Positions 36,110-46,702 of a DNA stretch of 64,000 bases are shown here, piece after piece. The DNA is taken from NCBI GenBank assembly GCA_021234155.1, contig JAJEKV010000109.1:2226738-2290737 (forward strand). The letters are read 5' to 3'. The position numbers and the translations under genes are program-made. Source of the DNA: Isoetes taiwanensis (Eukaryota; Streptophyta; Lycopodiopsida; Isoetales; Isoetaceae). A model generated the notes under the pieces. That model ran no database searches. It had not been told where the DNA came from and saw only the letters and a list, made by a program, of their open reading frames with translations. Each line of letters begins with the position of its first letter. The stretch's first letter is position 1.

Positions 36110-36760
36110 TAATATGTAATCACGGATTTGTGTCGCGGGTACCTTTGTAGCGATCTTCCATCGATTGGAAACACAAGTTTTTTCTGATTCGACCCGGACA
36201 CCTTCCGAATTTTTGTGAATTCCCTCAAACGACAGAGGCGGATGCACGGAACACAAACATAAAGGAAGGGTTGGATGGCATTTTGATTGCAAGATGCCAA
36301 TACATATTTGTTCCAATTACGCTGCAAGGCCCAAATGTGGCATTGGCAATACTTGTGCTTGCTGGTCCTTTGAAAAGCTCTTTTCCATCTATAGCTAGCC
36401 CAAGTATCTGATCCTCTCTCTCTGTCAAAGGCTATGTGCCCGATGCTAAAGTGGTCCGAAGTAAGTATGAGTTTCTGTTTTGTTTTATGATTTGATTATT
36501 CTCATATTGCAATTTCTTATGCTTGATTTATTCTCACATTGCAATTTTGCGGGTTTCATAAGCTTGTGATCAATAACATGATGCTTTCGGATCCAACAGC
36601 TTAAACCATGGTAGGAAGAACTTTGATGCTCACATGTTACTCGTCCTAAAATGCGAGAAACTAGTACCCGGCAACCCTTGCATGTACATTGTGGCTTACA
36701 TGCACAAATTCATAGATGTAAGTGGTTGATGCACAGCCAAGCTCCATTTTGTAAGTAGAA
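36110..36760 (+). pseudogene. Coding remnant, possible exons of the same gene
   Basis: A plus-strand frame near 36210-36400 reads 'NTNIKEGLDGILIARCQYIF' then 'VPITLQGPNVALAILVLAGP' and 'LKSSFPSIASPSI'. A second stretch near 36605-36720 reads 'NHGRKNFDAHMLLVLKCEKL' and 'VPGNPCMYIVAYMHKFIDV'. Both have soluble-protein composition, and T-rich or AT-rich sequence between them suits introns. I do not recognise the domain. A cysteine-protease (Ulp1-like) origin crossed my mind because of the hydrophobic strand pattern, but no catalytic His/Asp/Cys set is visible. Confidence 0.3.
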
Positions 36761-37159
36761 CATGTTATTTTCCTATTAGTTATTTGTTGGTATAGTCCTC
36801 TAATACTTGTGCACCATGCGAGATGACACCCGGTTGGTTCAACGATGCCTATGCCAAGTCACGGAGGGATCATCTAATGGAGGCATTAATTGTAGAAGCG
36901 AGATGAATATACAAGCGATTGTTCCTACAGGGTAGATAGTCCCTTTGACTTGTTTGTAAATTACAGTTTTGTATGAGCCATGCTCCGAGCTTCTTTGTAC
37001 TCAATAAGTAATGAAAAAATTAATTTATTTGTCTCACTTACACCTGTGCAAATAACAATCGTGTAATTATCAATGTGTTTTCTCAATTGTGTGTCCGAAA
37101 TGTAATTATAAATTGTGAATCTCAAGTGTTTTCTTCTTGTGACAGTGAATCATCTAATT

Positions 37160-37900
37160 CAGGAGAAAGCTCATTATCTTTGACTTAAATTACATGTTGG
37201 GCAAGAGTGTGCACAAGAATGAAAATATTAACTCAAGATACCAGCAGATCCGGAAAGATGAGCTTCAATTTAATATAGGAAACAGGTTTTTTTTTGCGGG
37301 CGGGGGTTAGCATCATTTGTTAGCATTTGTAAGAGAAGGGTTTGATGTTGCCATCTGGTCTTCACTCACTTCTAAAAATCTTCAACCAATTGTGGAACAT
37401 ATTTGTGATGGTTTTTCCATAAAGCTGAAGTTTGTTTACGGCCCGGGCGGTGTTGGACTCTGCCACACAAACACCCTCTTGAACCTCAAAGGGGTTGTTT
37501 GTGAAACCATTAGCTGTGGTATGGAAAGAGTACCCAGTACTATGGATATCTGAGTTCTGATCGGCGACGAAAGATACAAATCCACTTTGAATCCTGTGGA
37601 AGCTACATATGTCCTTTCTCTTGGACAGGATATTAGTTGGTGACAGTTGCTTGTCATGGAGCTCATTCCATGGCTTAATGGATTCAAAATGGCGAAGATG
37701 GTATAGTTTATGTGAAAGAACATCCAATGACTAATCGGCAGATGGCATATCGGAGGCGGTGGTGGAGCAGTTTTTGTTGGCAAACTATGGCGGCAACTTG
37801 GGTGCTCTGTTTGCCTAAATTTAGTCAATATCTGGAGACAAGGAATGGAGAAAGCGCCATCATGTTATTGGCCTCTCGGTGGCCCCATTGTTGAGTACTG
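37160..37900 (+). pseudogene. FCP1/NIF-type HAD phosphatase-like remnant
   Basis: After a TTGTGACAG acceptor near 37146, the plus strand reads 'RKLIIFDLNYMLGKSVHK' (about 37161-37215). Then comes 'LLAFVREGFDVAIWSSLTSK' and 'NLQPIVEHICDGF' (37315-37413), and later 'VLIGDERYKSTLNPVEATYV' (37553-37612). This is the motif order of the FCP1/SCP1/NLI-interacting-factor HAD family: hydrophobic strand with DxD, F.(V/I)(A/G)(I/V)WSS.T.KN, and (L/V)(I/L).D..YKS.LNP. In active enzymes motif I is DLDxT/V; here it is DLNYM, lacking the second Asp (general acid/base). In motif III, I read GDERYKS where DDSPYK is usual. It was probably a catalytically inactive homologue before decay. Stops and frameshifts follow, with weaker fragments to 37894. 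Confidence 0.6.
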
Positions 37901-38028
37901 AGACTTTGGTGATGTACAAATTTAAATGTTATGAATATATGTATCAAAGTTTTTGTTCATTGCACTTGAGTACTCTGTTCTTCTTGTCTTTCTTATTGGT
38001 ACAATTATGAGTGTGTATACATAATTAA

Positions 38029-38430
38029 GTGATCTTCATTTGCTTTGTAGATGAATGGACTGAAACACAAAAGACTATTAAGAAACTAAGAGATAGGGTT
38101 ACTGCTGCACCCGGAGGTAATACAAACCAACACAAAATTTTGCAAGTACATAGGGTTGGGGACCGATTATCGCCTCTATCTTCTTTGTTCACGAACTTTG
38201 GGAAAAGGTTGAGCAAATTGAAAATTATGAGGAACGAGCAACCATGAAAGGTATATTGGCAGCAAATCACTTGTTGCACAACCCTTGGGGAAAGCCGCGT
38301 GTCACGGAAGATCACGGGGCCATGTAGGATGGAAAGGTTTGCCGGTGTACGTGCTATAGAAAGCGCATGGACTCTTTGCTTTAGAGGATATCTCTTCAGC
38401 CTCTCGGCGGGCTGGAAGACATGATGCAAT
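38029..38430 (+). pseudogene. Possible 3' exon remnant after the NIF-like domain
   Basis: Plus-strand fragments 'DEWTETQKTIKKLRDRVTAA' with 'PGGNTNQHKILQVHRVGDRL' and 'SLFTNFGKRLSKLKIMRNEQ' (38047-38244) are charged and helix-like. They follow an AT-rich intron-like gap after the HAD remnant. Beyond 38244 the frames break repeatedly. Unrecognised. By position it could be the C-terminal exon of the same broken gene. Confidence 0.3.
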
Positions 38431-38723
38431 AGTCATAAGATATCAGGCTCCTACCGACATTTTGAAGCTTGGTCATGAATTATGAGCCATGCTCATTTTC
38501 GGGTGTGTTGTATTTATGTCCACAATATAAATATATCAACCATTTGTACATGAAAACCTGTCCATTTCTTATCTTTGCCATGAAACCATTTTTAATGTTT
38601 ATGCAATTCAACTTTCTTGTGTTCAATTCTAATCAACTTACACTTAACAAATTTTTATAATATTTCTGGAATGTACAACAGATGTACATAAGATGTACAT
38701 GTGTTGTACATCTTATGTACATT

Positions 38724-38974
38724 TTTTTTTTTTTTTTGAAGGTAAGAACTTTTTGTATTGATCAGATTGGAAGAATTACAATACAAAGATCCCTCATGGA
38801 TCAGATATAAATTAAGCATATAGGATCCCACATGGATCTGAATTATATCTGCAGTTACAGTACTCATGAGTCTCTCTCAACTTCTTCTTCTATCTAACTA
38901 ATACTACAGTATCAACATCTTCTTAGTTGAATAGAATACTACAGGAATCAATCCCCATTTTCCATAAACTGCAA
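38724..38974 (-). mobile_element. 5'-truncated L1-type LINE insertion
   Basis: On the plus strand the insert starts with about 14 T (the poly-A tail of a minus-strand retroposon), followed by GAAGGTAAGAACTTTTTGTATTGATCAGA. This is the reverse complement of the ATACAAAAAGTTCTTACC end typical of plant L1 3' UTRs (known from memory). It is flanked by a perfect 16 bp duplication, ACATCTTATGTACATT, at 38708-38723 and 38975-38990. With only about 250 bp it retains no coding region. The perfect target duplication argues for a fairly recent insertion into a TGTACAT-rich site. Confidence 0.85.
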
Positions 38975-38999
38975 ACATCTTATGTACATTGATGTACAT

Positions 39000-40290
39000 A
39001 ATGCACTTCTGAAGTAGTCCAGTTCTTCAGTTCTTATAACAAAGTATTACAATATTTCAGGAAAGTACTACAGATCTGACTTAGTCCATGTCATCTACAA
39101 TTCTTTGGAAGTTGTGATAACAATGTCTCATGGACTTCATCGGCAAGTGAAATCTTTGCTTGCCCCCTTCATTGTGTTTTTACTTTCTTGAATGGGATTG
39201 AACCCCAATCCACCAGTTACTGCGTACCAAAACATTCTTAGTAGGAAGCGGTTTATACTTATTGTGGCAGCGGCACAGGGTAGTTCATAATATTGTCCTT
39301 CAATGACACTAGTGCCCGGCCAGTATTCATTCATTTCCATAGTCATCAATTGAATCTTCTTCCAATGCATGCTTTTCCCTGGTGCACATGAGAACATAGT
39401 ATGAAACACCTTCCACATTGTCTGGTGCTGCAAAAGACACAAATACATCTGAAACAGCTACAGTGTCATCTAAACCAGCCTCGTCCTTTGCATACAAAAC
39501 ATTCACATCATTTTCAGCTTCAACACGAGAGGCAATATGATCTGTGGGCTCCAAACTTTCACAAGGCCCCCAAAAATGAACTACTGTGATTAACTAATAT
39601 CGAATCATCTGGAAACCATGATATATATGGTCTTTTATGCATGAATTTATTTGATAGAAGAAAACCACATGCCATAGTGGTTTGTCAGAACCAATAGTGG
39701 TATGTGATGTGGTTATCAATGGCGGTTCTCAATGCTATAGTGGTTTGTTCAAGAGTCATGGTTCCTGAGATAGTTTTGGGCATATAATAGTGGTTTTTTA
39801 AAATCTAGTAATGCCATGTTAATACTATCCTAAATCATGACATGGTTTGGAGGCTACTTTTATTATGGTACGATGGCATGGCAATTGTAAAAACATTTGA
39901 CATAAGACAGGGCTTTAGTGGAATGAATAATAGAAACATTATCTCCATACTACTTCAAGGCCATTGCACCCTCTATAAATCCCATTTTTACTGTCCAATC
40001 AAATGATTTCAACCTTGACAATTATCTTTATGGGGTAAGTTACCATTTATATTAATAATACTGCTGCTTCTTCCATCTCAATTCAATCCAATTACCTTCT
40101 CAAAGCCCATTTCACCAAATGATGCGACGTAGACATTCTCATTCAGCGAGATTCATCATCATATATAACATATAAATTGGTATAATATTGCGGTACTAAA
40201 AAGAACGACAAATATATTCATCATTAAATCATGAAAACAAGTACATGAGACTGAAGTACATGCTAAAAACCAGAGGAAAAATTGTCCCTC
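39000..40290. other. Intergenic, no gene seen
   Basis: Small open frames on both strands near 39137-39589 overlap and show no recognisable motif. Near 39670-39790 the phrase ATAGTGGTTTGT / ATAGTGGTATGT recurs four or five times. Otherwise nothing can be supported. Confidence 0.4.
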
Positions 40291-41199
40291 TATGCAGAGC
40301 TACCAGTTAGCCTTAGTGTTTCTATGACCAGAATAAGTCTCATATTCTAAACTACCAATATGAACTGCCAGAGACCATTTCTGTCGAGCTGCCTTCTTAA
40401 GAGATACAAAGATCCAAACATCAGCCTGATTGATAACACTCTTAGGCTGTTGAGGTTAACTAGCATCATTAAAAACAAAAGGCATAATTGCAGAATACAT
40501 CTCAACAACTGATAAATTGAAAACGAGATGAATCACATCTGGTGTTGATCGACATACAATCATATCAGAAACTGAAGGCTCAACAACCTCTATCCCACGT
40601 CGCGTAAAAGCAGATGAATTAACGCGAGGAACAAGTGGTATGGTATCAAAGGAAAAAAAAATGGCGGAAGGACCAAAGGAGAAATACACGGAGATATACT
40701 ATGAGGGAAGGTAAAGGGGCCTCATCACAAGGAGGACGAACAATTGAAGCCGATATAATTGAAGCACGTATCACTACAAAAGGAGCAGGATAGGAATGGC
40801 AACCAAAGGAGTAACGATACTAGAAGTAAAACTACAAAGAGGCTGAAAGGACTGAGAAGATTTCAATGTCGAAGAGAGAGTATCAAAACCAAGCGCTTGA
40901 GAGGAGGCTGGTTCAGAAGGAAAGAGATGACACTGTGGGAACATTGATGTAAGTCCTTTGCCATTATGTAAACTCTTTGCCATTAAGTAAAGACATCGAC
41001 AAGTTTTTATACCACATGCCACTTTTAACAACCACACTGTCAGGTATTGGCTGCCCAACTGGAAGTGAGACAGAGATACCTGGACCATAAATATACAACC
41101 TATGCCATTAGCAATGGCCACTAGAAAATCATGGACTAAGACATCAATAGGTAGATCAGAAAGTGAAAACCAACAAGGCATTAAACCCCCACAAACCAC
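40290..41199 (-). pseudogene. Minus-strand coding remnant, family unknown
   Basis: The minus strand shows fragments in N- to C-terminal order. 'PCWFSLSDLPIDVLVHDFLV' and 'AIANGIGCIFMVQVSLS' lie at 41199-41060, then a frame-shifted 'PVGQPIPDSVVVKSGMWYKN' near 41040. 'RRGIEVVEPSVSDMIVCRST' and 'PDVIHLVFNLSVVEMYSAIM' lie at about 40600-40480. After a break come 'SVINQADVWIFVSLKKAARQ' and 'KWSLAVHIGSLEYETYSGHR' at 40430-40340. The first part loosely resembles the DUF4283-type domain that accompanies plant LINE/zinc-knuckle proteins, but this is weak. It is broken by several stops. The LINE tail at 38724 is on the same strand but 1.3 kb away, so I do not join them. Confidence 0.35.
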
Positions 41200-44100
41200 C
41201 GATGGTGAGAAACTAGGAGTATAATATTGTTATAGAATAAATTTTTTGTATATCTAACATGAACACCATGGTTGAGTTCTACAGAAGGAACCCCTGATAT
41301 TGCTACAAAAGATGTATAGTTTGAAGAATAAAATACATCATCTAGGAGCAACTGCAAATCAACTCTTGACTGCCTAGCTTTAAGGACCTCTAAAATAGAC
41401 TAAGCTCTTCTCTACTACCTGAGGTGAATTAGGTTTTTATAAATCTGAAAGCATTTATATACAAGTTGTTTGAATTGGAGGTTTTGACTGACTTGCAAAT
41501 ATACCCCAATTATTGGATAGTCCCTTGTGGCAAGTCTCGAGGTTTTAGGCGCTTTAAAGAATACTCTAATATATTGGAAGTAGGTTGTTGGGCAAATTTC
41601 CCATATCCACCCAATATGGAATGGGGGGGGGGGGGATGGGCAAACACAAAATTCAAGCACAAACCAGACAAATGAGAAGAACAAAGAACTTCAAATGATG
41701 CACCAAATCAATTTTTTGTATGATAAAACAAAGGAGCACAAAAGCTTTGGGCAGATTTGGATATGGAGAAGGCTTTCATCCTCCTCCTTGACGTTTTCAC
41801 TAAGCCCACAGGAAACGCATTTGCCACAAACTAGAGAGAGATATATATATTTTGACTTTTCATAATATTAATACATATAAAGTCTAATCTAGGCCATTTA
41901 AAGAAAATAGCACCTCAGAATCTAAACCCTCCATTTGCACCACTTCCATCTCCACCATTTAACCTTGAGCCTCCATTTGCACCACTTAATCTTGGACTTT
42001 AAATGTTCTCCATCTCAATCATCAACTAGAACTTATTATTTTTTCTTTTTTACTTTTTTCCTTCCTCTACAGTTTTAACCATTAAGTATGTAGTCTTTAC
42101 AATATTGCGGTGTCAACGTTGACGAATTAACTTCAACACAGGGACCAAACTGATCTAACTTCATCAAAATCTTATTCTACGATTTCTCAAACAAAGAATG
42201 TCAAAGCTGACTGGTTACATTCAACACAAGATCTATTCTCTTCATGTTTTCTCTGCTTTGGTCTACCTCCTCTACCACAAAACTTAACCATTAGTTTTAT
42301 CATTATTATTCTATCACTGCCCAAAATAAATAATATAGTAGTTTTCTAGTGTTGGCCAAAGTGCCAACATAGGTTATAAGAGCCTAGGTTATTTGAGTGT
42401 TTTCTTTTCTTATATTTGGGAATACGGAATAATTTGTGGACAAAGGGCTATAGGAGATAAGTTTCACAATGTATAATAGATTGAAAATTGCAAGATAAAT
42501 ATGGTGGATTCTCTTGATGATCATGTTCATGGTTGTTAGTCTCCTCCATATAGAATGAAGATCCTACTTGAAGTTAGCATATTATTTGTTCAAACTGTGT
42601 AATATTATTAATGAAGCCCTCCTTCTGTTACTTCTGTCCAACACCAAATTAGTCAATGTTCATCTTGCATAGAGAATGATGCCTACTTGAATGTTGTGTT
42701 TGATTTGCAATATTAGTTATCTTTTGATTTCTCAAACCCAAGTTTAGCCCATGAATGATTCATAGCTTACTCCAAAGGTCCAACTGCCAGAGGGTTTGAA
42801 TCTCTATTAGCATGATTGCAAACCTCACTATACTTCATGCTTTGGCCTTGGGAAAGTGGTTCTTTATAATGCCTAAAAATGGCACATTAGTGTCTTTGCT
42901 ATGCTCATGTATTTTAAGACTTTTGTGCTTTGACACCTTTTTGGCATGGTATTGAGCCTCTTGGGTATAAGTCTATGAATTTAAATTTGACTTTTTTTGT
43001 TGTAGGAAAGCGATGTATAGTATTTCTAATATTAAAATTTCTTTTGGAGAAGGGGCGGGAAGGTTTTTTGACCCACTATAAATTGTATTCATTTCGTGGG
43101 GAGCACCATCATTAACGGAGGTGCCATTTAATAGTAGATGGGGCCCATTGTCTATTTTTCAAATTCACATAAATTCATACGTTCGGCAGCTTTATTTGTT
43201 ATTTCGCAATTTCCTCTTTGGGTATTTGCCTTCCGGCCATTTTCTTCTTTGGTTTTGTGTGGCCTTCCGGCCTTGAATCATTCTATAGCTAATGCACTCT
43301 CCAAGATCTTGGTGTTCGACCCCACCAGATTTACGGCTGTAGATATGCACTTGTGATTTTTGAAGGCGTGGTGTGGTTTCATTGTTTTTTTTTTGTTGCA
43401 TTATCTCTTGATGGTTTGTTTTTTGAACAGATTCAAGTGATTCGGCCTGTGGGCTATAGCTTGAAGGCTTTCTTGGACGTTTGCCATAATTCTTGAGTTT
43501 CTTACATGCTTCTAGGACTTTTCACTCTGGCCTTGGACGCTTCATGCCGGTTTGGTTTTAGGTACCAGTTCCTTAGTTCTTTTATCTTCAATGTTTTAGT
43601 TTTGGATGTCGTATCAAGCGGTGTTGTGCCATAAAATGTTCAAGAAGCATTAAGTTGTCTATATCAGTCTAGAATCCAAGGATTTAACCTTAACGATCTC
43701 TGGACCTTTGCAGAATATTATTGATTTGATCATACTGTGTATTGTGTTTTACCGACATCATCAGGCATTCAGTGCAAGACTGATGTCATCCAGTATTGTT
43801 TTTTCATAATATTTTGACCTTTTATGCTCTACTGCACCTTAATTGTGGAAGCACTTCTGTGCATGATCTATTTTCAATTTATGTCTAAAAGGATTATCCT
43901 CTAGTATGCCATTTTTATGTTTTTTCACAGGGGATTTGCTTGCCATGGCATGATTTATGTTCTTGCCAAATTAATAAGTACGTGATCTATTAACAATGAT
44001 GATTAAAAGGATGAGTATTTGTTCTTTATGGAGTAATTGCACCTTCTTTTCTGCAGGTTGCCTTTAGTTAAGCAAGATGTTAGCTATCAAGGGCGGATTT

Positions 44101-45690
44101 GTTTTCAAAAAAATTGCAGCATTAAGTTCTGGAAATTAATCATGTCTACTTGACCAAGTTTCTTGCCTGAATTGGTCTGCCTTTTGAGGCAGCTTGGATT
44201 AGGAGATATGCAATAGGACATCCTGAAGTTCCTTCATGTAGAAATGAATATTTTTTGCTTTGTCATCCTGATGGAACAAATGGAATTACCAGGGTTCAAA
44301 TCCCTGGCCCCTTGTCATGTCTGCTATATATTTAATTCCATGCTCATATATGGTTTGTTAGGCATCACAATAGTGCACATATATACTAATCATGTTACTT
44401 TACGAACATATATACGTTCATAAAAATTTGATATTTTGATATAAAAACTCATATCAATTGCTTAATGGAATTTTTTAGAAATTATCAATAATTCTATTCT
44501 CAAAAAACAAATGAAAGATTCGAAAGAAAGCTTTCTTTATTTGTTGTATAAAGCGATACTAATTAGAGCACAAAGACCATTAAAAATATGATAAAAAAAC
44601 ATGTAAGGAATTGATAAAAATCTTATAACAGTTGTTGGCCATTTATGTCTTTTAAATGGAAATGGTTCCTAAGTTGTGTATGTAGTGTTATCTTCATTAA
44701 AGCAATACCAATTCCATGTCAAAAACATCATTGATTTTCTTAAAACTAAATAGGTTAAAGATGTAAGCCTTCACTATCTTGATGAAAAAACCATTAGCAG
44801 TTAGCTTATAAGAGTTGGGATACTTTGTTGTGTAGAACAACAATGGTTCATATAAGAAGATGAAGACAACATCATTAGACAACCACTTTAAGTTGCACAA
44901 ACAATTAACATAGAGATCGTTACTAGTTTATGTCTTACATTACTAATTAGACCATGTACTTTAAACATGGGAATAAAGCACTGCTAAAAAGCATGGTATT
45001 AAACCAAAGAGATTAACTTCCAAAAAAACCATGATGATGAACTATGATAATAAACTAGGAGAATAAACCATAAGTATGAACCACGTCATGTAACTATTCA
45101 TGGTTAATCAACATATTAACCCACAAACTTATACTACTTTGTTATAGCAGTTTTATGCAAAAATTGATGTAAAAAATTGATAACGATTAAGTTTTGGGGG
45201 CCTTGTGTTTTTAGAGACCATTCTCCACAATGTTTAATCTTCTCACAATTCAACCAATTGAAGTTAATGCAAGCATCACAAAAGCACGAGAGTGGTCTGC
45301 ATAGCAACTTTGTTGGATCTGCTGGGTTTATAGTTGACACAGAATGTATCTGCTGAGTACCAGGTAAAGTCTTGCAATTGAATGCTTGCTGCCTGTTCAC
45401 ATCTGTTTTTCCAACCTCCCAAAACACCCTTTCACAATCCGATTCCTTGGCCCTTAAAAGCGCACAAGTCGTTTACGCTTTTTATCCACTGGCATGCCAT
45501 TTTGTTTTCTCTGCCGCTCTCAAGCCACAACTTTGCTATACCAGCCTTCGCCATCATGTGCGTGCCTTTCCCATGGCGGATCCAAAGAAATTCCATATCA
45601 CTTTCGAATTTTATTTTCAACATGGTATCTCTGATTCCATACCATGCCCGCGTCTTGATTTGAATTGAGATGCACAACCATCCGACCACA
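41200..45690. other. Long AT-rich intergenic region
   Basis: I see no supported gene. A run of 13 G occurs at 41623-41635. A (TA)-rich run lies near 41830-41850. Near 44291-44309 the sequence CCAGGGTTCAAATCCCTGG resembles a tRNA T-arm, but no matching D-arm or acceptor stem is found around it. Codon-like composition is absent in the short open frames. Confidence 0.45.
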
Positions 45691-45693
45691 CAT

Positions 45694-46241
45694 AATGTCG
45701 TCGATTCGCGTAGCGAATCGGCATTCTTGCTCAAGACGAGCATGCATGCATTGCATCGTCCGCATGCATGCATCGCATGCGTTTTGGGCCGTTCTTCAGG
45801 TTGGGCGTTTGCTACTTATTGCGGAGTTCTTCATCGACGTTTCATCGGCGCTTCCTCTTCTCTCAGCAGTACCTTATTCTCTTTGAATTGTTTCGAGGCG
45901 GGGGAGGGCTTCTTCACCGCTGGTTTGGCTAATTGGCGTTGCTTTCTGGCTGTCCTTTTTTCGCCTTTAGCCTTCATCCTGTGACCTTCGTCCTCGATCC
46001 TAGTTTGTTAAGGAAGTCCTTTGGTATTCGGGCGCTTTGTTGGTTTCATGCGAGTCGCAGTGCAAGAATGTCGTCGATTCGCGTAGCGAATCGGCATTCT
46101 TGCTCAAGACGAGCATGCATGCATGCATCGCATGCGTTTTGGGCCGTTCTTCAGGTTGGGCGTTTGCTACTTATTCGCGGAGTTCTTCATCGACGTTTCG
46201 CCGGCGCTTCCTCTTCTCAGCAGTACCTTATTCTCTTTGAA
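45694..46241. repeat. GC-richer direct duplication with internal palindromes
   Basis: The block 45694-45887 recurs at 46067-46241 (offset 373) with small deletions. Each copy begins with AATGTCGTCGATTCGCG, containing the 19 bp palindrome CGATTCGC-GTA-GCGAATCG, and then carries GAGCATGCATGCAT.. self-complementary runs. Each ends at ATTCTCTTTGAA. The spacer includes GGGCGCTTTGTTGGTTTCATGCG (46030 region), which recurs at 46710-46732 at the edge of the transposase-like remnant. Open frames across the block differ in phase between copies, so I treat it as a repeat. Confidence 0.8.
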
Positions 46242-46472
46242 CCCACCCTCCCCCCCTTCTTTGTTTATTATATTTTGTACAAGTTATCATGTTTTTCCAC
46301 CCGGTGGGTGATGCTTTTTTTCCACCCACTGGGTGATGCTATTCTCTGGTATGTTTCTCGCTTGTTGTGTTGGTGATGTGCAGGTACAGGTTGGCGAGCG
46401 CCATCCGTTTTGACTTCTCCATGCGGGGGTTTTTGGGAGCGATTCTATGCCTTACGTTTGTCTAAGCCCCTT

Positions 46473-46545
46473 GCCGGCTTATCACTAGGGTTTTCCTCGA
46501 AAACCCGAAAGGGGGGGGTTTTTAATCCCGTGATAAGCTTTCGGC
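46473..46545. repeat. Imperfect inverted repeat (hairpin)
   Basis: GCCGGCTTATCAC at 46473-46485 pairs with GTGATAAGC..GGC at 46530-46545. The loop contains GGGTTTTCCTCGAAAACCC, itself a small palindrome, and a run of eight G. Purpose unknown. Confidence 0.55.
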
Positions 46546-46702
46546 AGTACATCAACCACTCATCTATTAGCATTGTATTTGTTTTTGGGGTCCAAATGAT
46601 ATAATTGGATTTTCCCTTTATTTTTTCGTGGGTAGTTCGCATGTGTGCGCGGCTATCCATTATCCCCACCATTGTAGAAATCTGGCGAGATGAATGAGAA
46701 GC

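Noticed and set aside
36110-36430. Ulp1-like cysteine protease exon
   Set aside because: Only a vague hydrophobic strand similarity, with no His, Asp or Cys catalytic motif.
40774-41199. LINE ORF1 (DUF4283) joined to the LINE tail at 38724
   Set aside because: Similarity is weak, no zinc knuckle is seen, and the LINE tail has its own 16 bp target duplication enclosing only 251 bp.
44285-44315. tRNA gene suggested by CCAGGGTTCAAATCCCTGG
   Set aside because: It resembles a T-arm, but no D-arm box A, anticodon arm or acceptor stem can be assembled around it. At most a tRNA or SINE fragment.
45372-46376. Overlapping open frames up to 147 codons
   Set aside because: They arise from the GC-rich duplicated block. 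The two copies are read in different frames and no motif is seen.
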